Below the pieces are notes generated by a model. That model made no database searches and had not been told where the DNA came from. It saw only the letters and a list, made by a program, of their open reading frames with translations. A program made the translations under genes and the position numbers. Positions 29,539-36,290 of a DNA stretch of 51,730 bases are shown in pieces; the stretch's first letter is position 1, and every line of letters begins with the position of its first letter. The DNA lies in the NCBI GenBank assembly GCA_026931725.1, contig JAIXLE010000279.1, positions 1 through 51,730 of the forward strand, written 5' to 3'. The stretch is from Bacteroidales bacterium (GTDB taxonomy: Bacteria > Planctomycetota > Planctomycetia > Gemmatales > Gemmataceae).

Positions 29539-30243
29539 CTAAGTTCTTGCCCGGTAGCAATTTATATCGCCCCTTCCTGTGGGCAAATTTTGCGGGCAAA
29601 TCTGCGGGCAAATGTCGATCAGGACGTTGGCCGGCTTGATGTCCCGGTGCAGGAACCCGTGGCGGTGGGCGTAGGCCAGCGTGTCGGCGACCTCGGCGAC
29701 CAGCCGTACCGATTCCTGGACGATCGGTGGGTTCGTGACGATCCGCTCGGCCAGGCTGCCGCCCTCGACCAGTTCGCTGACGATGAAGGCGTCGGCAGCG
29801 TCCCGGCCCACGTCAAACACCGGCACCACGCCGGGGTGCTTCAACCCTGCTGCCCGCCGGGCCTCGGCCACGAATCGTTCGAGACGGTCGGTCGTCCCCA
29901 GCCGGGACGGCTTCGGGCGCTTCACCGCCACCGCCCGCCGCAACTCCAGGTCGTACCCCTTCCACACTTCGGCGAACCCGCCTTCGCCAACCTTCATGTC
30001 GAGCCGGTAGCGTCCACCGAGCGGGAGAGGGGGCGGGGTCACAGGAGCGGGCGTTTCAGACGGCGGGTCGTCATCACCCCTTGTCAACCAGGTGGTCGCT
30101 TTGAGAGCGTTGATGCGGCGGGCCAACTCGGGAATCAGGTGTGGGCAGTCCCGGCACAACTCCTCGACGGGCACGTCGATCCCGTGTTCCCGGCGGTCCT
30201 CCCAATCCAGCAGCAACTCGGCGATGCGGTCGGTGTCGGTCAC
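29539..30243 (-). pseudogene. Serine/threonine protein kinase truncated after the HRD loop
   Basis: 234 aa from a GTG at 30243 that overlaps the sigma factor stop by 4 bp (GTGA). After a regulatory N-terminus (ELLLDWEDRREHGIDVPVEE), a Hanks-type kinase N-lobe begins GGRYRLDMKVGEGGFAEVW (Gly-rich loop), with the ATP Lys in RAVAVKRPK and catalytic loop HRDIKPANVLID. Immediately after VLID the sequence becomes ICPQICPQNLPTGRGD and stops. The DFG metal motif, activation segment and C-lobe are missing, so kinase activity is very unlikely. Full planctomycete relatives are 500-1000 aa with C-terminal repeat domains. The break coincides with short direct repeats near the tRNA. The sigma factor/kinase pairing is usual for planctomycetes. 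Confidence 0.85.
29578..29613. repeat. Three 11-bp direct repeats at the kinase truncation point
   Basis: TGYGGGCAAAT occurs at 29578-29588, 29591-29601 and 29603-29613, spaced 13 and 12 bases. The set lies exactly where the kinase coding sequence ends and 43 bp from the tRNA 3' end. The spacing resembles recombinase arm-type sites, but no integrase gene is in the window. Confidence 0.6.
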
Positions 30244-30848
30244 GTCGGCTCCTCCGGGTTCAGGGCGTCGTGGAGCCGGCAGCGGGCCGACTGCCAGCGG
30301 CGCTTCAACGTGCGAAGCGAGATGCCGAGAACCTTCGCCGCCTCCTCCTGAGTGAGCGATTCGTAGTAGAGCAAGTTCACGACCTCCTGCTCCTCGTCGG
30401 GCAACTCGCCGACCTGGGCATGGAACTCGGTCCATCCCTCCAGGTCGGTTGGCTCGCTGGCCGGGTCCGTTGCCCGGTGAACGGCCCCGCCCGGTTCGTC
30501 GGGCGGCAACCCGTCCGTGTGGTGGTTGGCCCCGTGGCCGTGCGGTCCCAGGTGATGCTTGGCGAGGTCGAGCAGCGTCCGGCGGATCATGACTGCGGCC
30601 AAGTTGAAGAAATGGCGGACGGACTCGGGCCTCACGTCGGCGAGCGCCCGGTGAAGTCTCAGCATCGCTCCTTGAAACACGTCATCCGTCTGTTCCCACC
30701 GCCGCAGGTCGGGGTGCCGGTGGAACAACTTGCGGGTCAGCCTCACGAGCCGATCGCAGGCGTGGTCGATTAGGGCATTCCGGGCGCTGTCGTCGCCGGT
30801 GAACGCCCGGTCGATGTCTCGCTGAAGCTGGGTGTCGGTCGCCGGCAT
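30240..30848 (-). CDS. ECF-family RNA polymerase sigma factor
   Basis: 202 aa. Region 2 is visible at about 30-95 (LVRLTRKLFHRHPDLRRWEQ, then TDDVFQGAMLRLHRAL, and FFNLAAVMIRRTLLDLAKHH). Region 4 lies at about 145-195 (LPDEEQEVVNLLYYESLTQE followed by EAAKVLGISLRTLKRRW, a helix-turn-helix). The 40-residue linker is rich in His, Pro and Gly. This is the planctomycete ECF type commonly encoded with a membrane Ser/Thr kinase that replaces an anti-sigma factor. Its partner kinase directly downstream is truncated, so normal control of this sigma factor is probably lost. Target promoters are unknown. Confidence 0.9.
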   Translation of the reverse strand: MPATDTQLQRDIDRAFTGDDSARNALIDHACDRLVRLTRKLFHRHPDLRRWEQTDDVFQGAMLRLHRALADVRPESVRHFFNLAAVMIRRTLLDLAKHHLGPHGHGANHHTDGLPPDEPGGAVHRATDPASEPTDLEGWTEFHAQVGELPDEEQEVVNLLYYESLTQEEAAKVLGISLRTLKRRWQSARCRLHDALNPEEPT

Positions 30849-31028
30849 GTCGTGCCCATCGAAGTAAACCCGGTAGTTTGAGTGGTCATTTTACAAACTC
30901 GGCTATCTGCTGTGCGACCATCCGCCAGAGAGCGGGCCATATTATTTGTCGATTTTCTTGGCCCGATTCCGGGACGGTGGTCGCATAGCGGGGGAGAGAT
31001 TTCCTTTTCCCTGTGGAGCAGCCGTGCG

Positions 31029-31160
31029 ATGCCCCGATTCCTGTTTCCCCTGGCGCTGCTGGCGGCGGGCCTGCTGTTCACGTCCGCTCGGGCCGACAAC
31101 ACTCACTGCGAGGAGGGCACCGTCAGCGAGGAGTGGGCGAGGGAGTTCTTCAAGGAGTGA
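31029..31160 (+). CDS. Small predicted secreted peptide, 43 aa
   Basis: MPRFLFPLALLAAGLLFTSARA is a convincing signal peptide with an ARA cleavage site. The mature part would be 21 residues, DNTHCEEGTVSEEWAREFFK plus E, acidic with one Cys. GGAG lies about 11 bases upstream of the ATG. It is followed on the same strand by the GYF-domain gene after 43 bp. No homologue is recognised. It could instead be the 5' remnant of a longer exported protein. Confidence 0.45.
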   Translation: MPRFLFPLALLAAGLLFTSARADNTHCEEGTVSEEWAREFFKE

Positions 31161-31203
31161 CCCACCGCCGTGCCTTGCCTACTCTTGACACTCGACGGAG
31201 AAC

Positions 31204-32547
31204 ATCACGGCCGACCAGTGGTACTATTCACACGACGGCGAGCGCACGGGGCCGGTGACGCTGCCCGCACTCCGGGCGCTCGCCGAGGCCGGCGGACTCG
31301 CCCGTGACGACCTGGTGTGGGCGGACGGGATGGCGAATTGGGTCCGGGCTGGCGGCGTGGATGGGCTGTTCCCGCCAGGGCCGAATCCGCCCCCGCTCCC
31401 GGCTGACGCTGTTGGACCTAACGCCCCGTCCCCCAGCGAACTGAAGCCGCCGGTGATCGGGATGCTCGTCGTGTCCGGGTTGGGACTTCTCTTGGGCCTG
31501 CTCGGCACCCTCCAGGCGACTGACCCCGGCGACGGCATGACTCTCTTGGGGATGGCACTGGCCGTATCGGCGGGCGTGTGGGCGTTCCTCGTGATCCGAG
31601 GCCCGAAGGTGCGCCGGGCGTTCGAGTCGGGCACATCACCCCCGCTGTTCGGCTGGGATGACGTTGCGAAACTGTTCGACACCACAGATGCCGAACACCG
31701 CCTGCGTCTGTCGGGGAAATGGGAGCCAACCCAAGAAGGGGAACCGACCCTGGAGTTCACCGACACCGGGGCCGTCATCCGGGGAGACGGGCGGGCTGGG
31801 AAATACACCCTCGACGGCCACCGACTCGTGATCGAGATCGAAGGCGATCCCGGCGACCGGCTCGAAATCGTCAAACTGTCCGGCGGCGAACTGGTGTTGG
31901 GCATCAACGGTCGGGTGCGGAGCTACCGGAAGCGAATGAGGCCGGGTTTGTTCGGTTCGCTTCTCGGCTCGCTGGCGAAAGCCGGGACATCCGCCGACAG
32001 TGAAGCGGCCTCACAGACATCGGAGGCGGTGTCCTCGTCCGATCCCGTCGTCGCCGACATTATGGTCATGATGAACGCCGCCGGGCCGAAGGGGTTGGAC
32101 GAGTTCGAGACGACGCTCGACGGCATGGGCCTGACACCGGATCAACTCGCCCCATTACGCACGTTACTTCGACAGGCCAGGAGCCGAACGGATCCGCCGA
32201 TGAAGTTGTACTGCGACTGCCCGAACTGCGGCACCCCGCTCGACATTTCCGATTATGTCCTCGGCAACAAGCACACGGGCCAAGATGTCGTCTGCCGGTG
32301 CCGAACCACCTTCAGCCCCTCGAACGGGTTGAACCTCCGCAACACACCGGACTTCGTGGAACGGCGATCCGGCTTGGGGCGACTCCTGTGGGGGCGGACC
32401 AAGCAGAAGTCCCGCAAAGAGCAGGCGGACCACCAGATCAGTCAACTGCACTGGCTCATCCGGGAGGCCACCTTGCAAAGCAACTACACCAAAGCGCAAT
32501 TCCACCAGAGCCAACTGAACACGTTGCTCCAGCATTACGAATGGTGA
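31204..32547 (+). CDS. GYF-domain membrane protein with no canonical start codon
   Basis: About 447 aa. A GYF_2 domain begins WYYSHDGERTGPVTLPALRA and continues LVWADGMANWVRAGGV. That domain starts upstream of the first ATG/GTG/TTG in the frame (GTG 31255). Between the in-frame stop at 31186 and the domain the only start-like codon is ATC at 31204, with GGAG three bases before it. After a Pro-rich linker there are two membrane helices (about 80-102 and 111-131), then a beta-rich domain (LRLSGKWEPTQEGEPTLEFT, RAGKYTLDGHRLVIEIEG), a linker, and a C-terminal Cys cluster CDCPNCG...CRC that may bind zinc. GYF_2 domains bind Pro-rich peptides. Either an AUC start or a start-codon mutation is implied. 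Confidence 0.7.
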   Translation: MTADQWYYSHDGERTGPVTLPALRALAEAGGLARDDLVWADGMANWVRAGGVDGLFPPGPNPPPLPADAVGPNAPSPSELKPPVIGMLVVSGLGLLLGLLGTLQATDPGDGMTLLGMALAVSAGVWAFLVIRGPKVRRAFESGTSPPLFGWDDVAKLFDTTDAEHRLRLSGKWEPTQEGEPTLEFTDTGAVIRGDGRAGKYTLDGHRLVIEIEGDPGDRLEIVKLSGGELVLGINGRVRSYRKRMRPGLFGSLLGSLAKAGTSADSEAASQTSEAVSSSDPVVADIMVMMNAAGPKGLDEFETTLDGMGLTPDQLAPLRTLLRQARSRTDPPMKLYCDCPNCGTPLDISDYVLGNKHTGQDVVCRCRTTFSPSNGLNLRNTPDFVERRSGLGRLLWGRTKQKSRKEQADHQISQLHWLIREATLQSNYTKAQFHQSQLNTLLQHYEW

Positions 32548-32978
32548 TTCCCGCTGTGGGGCCAAATCTCTTGCTGGGATTCAGCGCCCATGCTTGTGCT
32601 GCCCGTCCCCGGCGACGGTGAGCGAGGCGACCAACTCGACGCCCTCCATCGACCGCCCGGTCGGTGGAGGGTGTTCACGTCCGACGCTCTCCACGACAAT
32701 CACGAACCGGCGGGCGGCTTTGATGGTCACGATGCAGAACCGCCCGCCGGTGAAATTGACAACCCGTCTACAAATAGAAAGAGGGGTGTCAACGTCCACA
32801 CACCCCCGGTCAGATGGAACCAAGTTCACAGGGATTGCCGAATAATTGTTTTGATCTCCTGGCAGGGGCGCAGTCCCGGATCAGTATTCTTCGGGTAGGA
32901 GCGCCGTCGTTGTGGAGCGATCCGCTTCGGTTTGGTTCAGAAAGTTGCCGACCGGCAGCAGGCATGAGGGACCAAAAC
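32548..32978. other. Intergenic region, no supported gene
   Basis: About 430 bp between the GYF-domain gene and the end of the convergent defence operon. An 82-codon minus-strand frame with a GTG start crosses part of it but has no recognised family and no clear ribosome binding site. The hairpin at the right end belongs to the defence operon. Confidence 0.5.
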
Positions 32979-33019
32979 CGTGAGATTGTGAGACTTGCCG
33001 GTCGTCTCACGATCTCACG
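32979..33019 (-). terminator. Terminator hairpin of the DISARM operon, overlapping the last stop codon
   Basis: Arms 32979-32993 and 33005-33019 pair over 15 bp with one mismatch around an 11-base loop. On the minus strand the stem is followed by TTTT. The right arm contains the final codons and TGA (33007-33009) of the last operon gene, so stem formation would place the terminating ribosome against the hairpin. Confidence 0.7.
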
Positions 33020-33345
33020 AATTCGCTGCCGCCGTGGAAGAAGATCATGCCGTGCAGTTCCTCGTTTTTCAGGACGGCCCAGCTCCGGCCCTGCGCCGGG
33101 TCCATCTCGTCGTTGCCGTCCCAGGTCCACTCGACGGCGGGTTCCCCTTCTCGTGTTATCGGCTTGCAGTCCATCTGCCCGTGGACGTACCCGAAGTGGA
33201 ACTCGCCGCCGCCCTTGTCGTTGAACTCGAAGTACCCTTCCTCTTCTTCGTCGATGTAATCCTGTTCCCAGTCGCTCATCGACACGATGCGCCAGCGTCC
33301 ACGGAACGGGGATTCGGTTTCGCCTTCGCCATCGTCTTGCTCCAA
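33007..33345 (-). CDS. Small acidic protein, last gene of the defence operon
   Basis: 112 aa from a TTG two bases after the upstream stop. After an acidic lead (MEQDDGEGETES) the sequence RGRWRIVSMSDWEQDYIDEE, then GYFEFNDKGGGEFHFGYVHG, then VEWTWDGNDEMDPAQGRSWA, ending MIFFHGGSEF, matches a widespread family of roughly 90-110-aa proteins without assigned function. The alternating strands suggest a small beta-barrel or sandwich. Such genes often occur near HTH or mobile-element genes, but the role here is unknown. It is the tenth gene of the operon that starts with drmD and carries the terminator across its stop codon. Confidence 0.75.
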   Translation of the reverse strand: MEQDDGEGETESPFRGRWRIVSMSDWEQDYIDEEEEGYFEFNDKGGGEFHFGYVHGQMDCKPITREGEPAVEWTWDGNDEMDPAQGRSWAVLKNEELHGMIFFHGGSEFVRS

Positions 33346-33346
33346 G

Positions 33347-33685
33347 TCATCCGTTCAGTTCCGTCATCAACTCGGCCCGTCGCCGTTCGATGACCTTGAG
33401 GCGAGTCGTGAGCTTTCTGGCTTCCTTGGTGAGATCGGCCAACTCCTGCTGGAGCTTCTTCTGGTGAAGGTGGTCCGGCCCGCTCGTTTCCCGGACGAGA
33501 GATTCGACTTCGTGCCGAAGCAGCCGATACCAAGGATTCCCGTGCATGTTGTTCTCACGGAATTGCAGCTTGCCCGCCCGGATCGCTGCGATGATTTCCT
33601 CCTGAGCTAGACCGAACTCTTGTCGAGCGGACTTGTCGCTCATCGTGGCTCCCTTATCGGACCATATGGAATCACCCTTCGCCAT
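33347..33685 (-). CDS. HTH/coiled-coil small protein
   Basis: 112 aa. The ATG at 33685 has AGGAG eight bases upstream and follows the DUF6398 stop by four bases. Residues about 20-70 read ARQEFGLAQEEIIAAIRAGK, then QFRENNMHGNPWYRLLRHEV, a pattern like MerR/excisionase winged helices, in which a short HTH is followed by a wing and a residue-contact Arg. Residues about 75-110 form a coiled coil (LHQKKLQQELADLTKEARKL, then TTRLKVIERRRAEL), suited to dimerisation. It could regulate the operon or assist DNA binding by the complex. No effector domain is present. Its position between two unassigned operon genes gives no further clue. Confidence 0.7.
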   Translation of the reverse strand: MAKGDSIWSDKGATMSDKSARQEFGLAQEEIIAAIRAGKLQFRENNMHGNPWYRLLRHEVESLVRETSGPDHLHQKKLQQELADLTKEARKLTTRLKVIERRRAELMTELNG

Positions 33686-33689
33686 CGTC

Positions 33690-34817
33690 CTACTCCTCGT
33701 CGCTTTCCTGGAGCGGCTGCGGTCGCTCGGGGATGTACGGGATCAATCCCTTCCGCAGCGCCTCCTCCTGAATCTCCCGCTTCAGGAATCGAGCGTCCAC
33801 CAGGAAGCCGTTCACCTGGATCATCCAGGCCATCGGGTTCTGGTCGATGCGGCTGCGGAGCGACCATTCCGGGTCCATCGGCCTGATCTTCAACGTCTTG
33901 CGGATCAGCATCGACTTCCCCTGGCCAGTGCTTTCGCCGACCCCGAACGCCTTGTCGATAACCGTCAGCTTCAGATGCGGTGTCTGGCTCTTGTCGTCCA
34001 GGTAGTTCACCCACCCGATGGTACGGACGATGCCACAGGCCCACGTCTGCGGCTTTCCACTGAGCAGCGGAGATGGTCGCTTGCGGGCCAATTTCTCGGC
34101 CAACTTCCGGCACAGCCCGGCGTACTCCTCGTTCAAATGCTCCCGGCAGAACTGGTCGATCAGCCCGACGATCACCGCCAGCGACTCGTCCTTTTCCTCC
34201 TTCGACACCGGCTTTGGGGCGGGCTTGGCCTTCGGCTCTTTCGCAGGAGTCGTCGTGGCCGTTAGTGGCAAAGACGTAACGATCCCGTGCCGGCCCTTGG
34301 CGGTCTTGAAGTCTTCGTCGAGGTTGCGGCGGATGCCGGGGCCGAACGACACGTTGTAACTGTTCATCAAGCCGTCGTAGACGATCCGGCCCTTGAAGGG
34401 CAGCAGCACCGTCTGCGTCAGCACCGGAAGGTGGGGGCCGATCAGTTCCTCGAACGGCTGCGACAGGGCCAGGACGCCGTAGGCGACGGGCTGTTTGTCG
34501 GTCGAGAGAAACACGGTGTACTTCTTCAGTTCCCGGAAGACGTAGAACTTGCCGTGAACAAGATGCCGCCAGGATCGCACGGTGTCGAGTTCGTCGTCCG
34601 ACAGGTGGGCCGGATTTTCACCGACGAACGACTCGATCAGATCGAGGTTGGCGGTCAGGGCATCTCGGACCTTGAGCCGCACGCCCGGCGGGAGGGCGGC
34701 GAAGTCTTCGGGCGAGGCGAGCGTGTCGGGGATCACCGAAAGGCGCTGGTTCACGAAGAACAGGAGCGCCCGGTGGAGCTTGAAAAACGGTTCGAGTTCA
34801 TCGTGCGGTAGGAGCAT
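33690..34817 (-). CDS. DUF6398 protein with unassigned N-terminal domain
   Basis: 375 aa from the ATG at 34817 (MLLPHDELEPFFKLHRALLF), chosen because a longer frame would overlap the nuclease gene by about 80 bp. The N-terminal 200 residues form an alpha/beta region with no recognised family. From about 220, the segment ESLAVIVGLIDQFCREHLNE, then EYAGLCRKLAEKLARKRPSP and GKPQTWACGIVRTIGWVNYL, matches DUF6398. It continues into an HTH-like stretch (LTVIDKAFGVGESTGQGKSM). DUF6398 is found alone or fused to other domains and has no established function. Here it is translated from the DISARM transcript, 46 bp after the nuclease stop, so a defence role is plausible. Confidence 0.72.
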   Translation of the reverse strand: MLLPHDELEPFFKLHRALLFFVNQRLSVIPDTLASPEDFAALPPGVRLKVRDALTANLDLIESFVGENPAHLSDDELDTVRSWRHLVHGKFYVFRELKKYTVFLSTDKQPVAYGVLALSQPFEELIGPHLPVLTQTVLLPFKGRIVYDGLMNSYNVSFGPGIRRNLDEDFKTAKGRHGIVTSLPLTATTTPAKEPKAKPAPKPVSKEEKDESLAVIVGLIDQFCREHLNEEYAGLCRKLAEKLARKRPSPLLSGKPQTWACGIVRTIGWVNYLDDKSQTPHLKLTVIDKAFGVGESTGQGKSMLIRKTLKIRPMDPEWSLRSRIDQNPMAWMIQVNGFLVDARFLKREIQEEALRKGLIPYIPERPQPLQESDEE

Positions 34818-34863
34818 TTGGGATTCACCATTTGGGGACTCGCCTGCGTTGAGCCTGATCCGG

Positions 34864-35469
34864 TTACGGTGTGACAGGCAGCGCTCGACTTTGCGGTTCG
34901 CCGCCCTCGCCGCCGGTGTGAGCGAGGCGAAGGAGAGCGGCATCCATCAATGACTCGGCCCTTTGCAGCGTCTCCACGGTGCGAGCCAAATCCAGAAGTT
35001 CTTCGTCCCGTTCGCCGACTTCCAAGATGTCGAGGAACTGCCTGCGTAAGAATCGCCCGTAACCAGCTTCGTCGACACTCTTGTAAGTCCCTTGATCGCC
35101 CGTCTTCAGGTAAACAGAGGCGATCCGATCCGCCGGAAACTTCACGCCGACGGCCTGCTGGTATCGCCGAAGTTGCCCAGAGTGGTCCTTGGTGTCGGTC
35201 TTATCCTCGATGATGATGGCCGTGTCGCCGTTCAACACGATCAGCACGTCGATGTCCTTCCACTGCCTGTGGATTTCGATGGTGTGATACTCGGCCCACT
35301 TGGGGACTCGTCCCACTTCGAGCAAGCGGTCGAGGAACGCTGTTGCCGTGGCGTGCAGCGCCCCGTCTTTCACCTTGAGCGCCGGGTTCGCCCACGATGC
35401 CAGCCAACAGATGAAGGCGTCCTGCGATAGCTCGCTCGTGGCGAAGTCGAACAAGTTTGGGAGGTTCAT
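34864..35469 (-). CDS. PD-(D/E)XK-superfamily nuclease following drmC
   Basis: 201 aa. The start at 35469 lies eight bases after the drmC stop. It begins NLFDFATSELSQDAFICWLA, the signature of PDDEXK_20-type proteins, with Glu13 as the first acidic residue. Asp74 in WKDIDVLI and Glu88-x-Lys90 in AIIIEDKTD complete a PD-(D/E)XK active site. A downstream helix has SGQLRRYQQAVG, the usual Gln/Tyr motif. All catalytic residues appear intact. The C-terminus (LRLAHTGGEGGEPQSRALPV) is not family-like and may be a lineage extension. Members act as DNA endonucleases or are found in defence islands. Canonical DISARM does not include this gene. Confidence 0.8.
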   Translation of the reverse strand: MNLPNLFDFATSELSQDAFICWLASWANPALKVKDGALHATATAFLDRLLEVGRVPKWAEYHTIEIHRQWKDIDVLIVLNGDTAIIIEDKTDTKDHSGQLRRYQQAVGVKFPADRIASVYLKTGDQGTYKSVDEAGYGRFLRRQFLDILEVGERDEELLDLARTVETLQRAESLMDAALLRLAHTGGEGGEPQSRALPVTP

Positions 35470-35477
35470 CACGAATC

Positions 35478-36290
35478 TCAAATCCGAAGCAGTGCCCCGT
35501 TTGCCACCAGTTGCTCGAAGTGCCGCTCCACCTGCCCCGGCAGCTTCCCACCCGTCACCAGCAGGCCCAACTCCATGTTGATGGTGAAGGCGTACTCGGT
35601 GAGGTTGGCGCTCGACAGGAACAGCCGGTGGCCGTCGGCGACGGCGCACTTGACGTGCAGGATGCCGACCTTCCCGTTGTCGTCCCTGGGGCGGTTGGCC
35701 GGGGGCCAGTAGTACACCGAGCAGGCCGAGGCCACGGTGTCGCCCAGGGCCAACAGGCAGTCGTACTCGCCCTGGCCCTCGATCCGGTTCGGGGTTTCGA
35801 CGGTCAGCCGGATGCGGACCCCACGGCTGGCGGCGGCGACCAGGGCGTCCCGGATGCGGGGGATGCGGTACACGGCGTAGCTCACCACCGTCAACCGCCC
35901 CGCCGCCGAGTCGATCACTTCGAGGACGGCCTGCTCGGTCTGCCGGAACCGGGTGTCGGCGGGTTCCGGGCCGGTCCACACGACCTCGACCGTCTCGTCG
36001 TGGCGGTGGGCGTGTTCGCACGTTGCCGCCGTCACCAGGGCGACGGCCACCGCCTCGGCTCCGACCCCGCCTGCCGTGGCGTGCCACAGGTCGATGAACT
36101 CGGCGGTCGCCTCCCGGAAGTCCGGGGTCGGCAGGTGGTGCAGGATCGCCTGCCGTGCTGCCGCCCGGTCGAGGCTGCCGTACCGGGCCACGGCATCGGC
36201 CACGCCCACCGCCAACGAGTGAGGTAAGCGAGCCGCCAGCCGTGCCGCCCCCGCCCCGATCTGATGGTGTTCGTGGGTCATGGCTCTCAC
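35478..36290 (-). CDS. drmC: DISARM protein DrmC, phospholipase D-like nuclease
   Basis: 270 aa from the GTG at 36290 (4-bp overlap with drmB), or 267 from the ATG at 36281. A helical N-terminal domain (about 1-90) precedes the PLD-like core. The HKD motif is His212-x-Lys214-x4-Asp219 in LHVKCAVADGHRLFLSSANLT, followed by ITINMELGLLV-like strands (FTINMELGLLV). One HKD motif implies that dimers form the active site. DrmC is the third core DISARM gene. PLD-like proteins can be nucleases, but in studied DISARM systems DrmC was reported to be dispensable in some tests. Its position after drmA and drmB is the core order. Confidence 0.92.
   Translation of the reverse strand: MRAMTHEHHQIGAGAARLAARLPHSLAVGVADAVARYGSLDRAAARQAILHHLPTPDFREATAEFIDLWHATAGGVGAEAVAVALVTAATCEHAHRHDETVEVVWTGPEPADTRFRQTEQAVLEVIDSAAGRLTVVSYAVYRIPRIRDALVAAASRGVRIRLTVETPNRIEGQGEYDCLLALGDTVASACSVYYWPPANRPRDDNGKVGILHVKCAVADGHRLFLSSANLTEYAFTINMELGLLVTGGKLPGQVERHFEQLVANGALLRI

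Noticed and set aside
29578..29613. CRISPR-like array
   Set aside because: Three 11-bp units with one- or two-base gaps; no spacers of 25-40 bp and no cas genes.
32581..32829. 82-codon minus-strand frame in the gap after the GYF gene
   Set aside because: GTG start, no ribosome binding site seen, no family-like residues and it lies beyond the operon terminator region.
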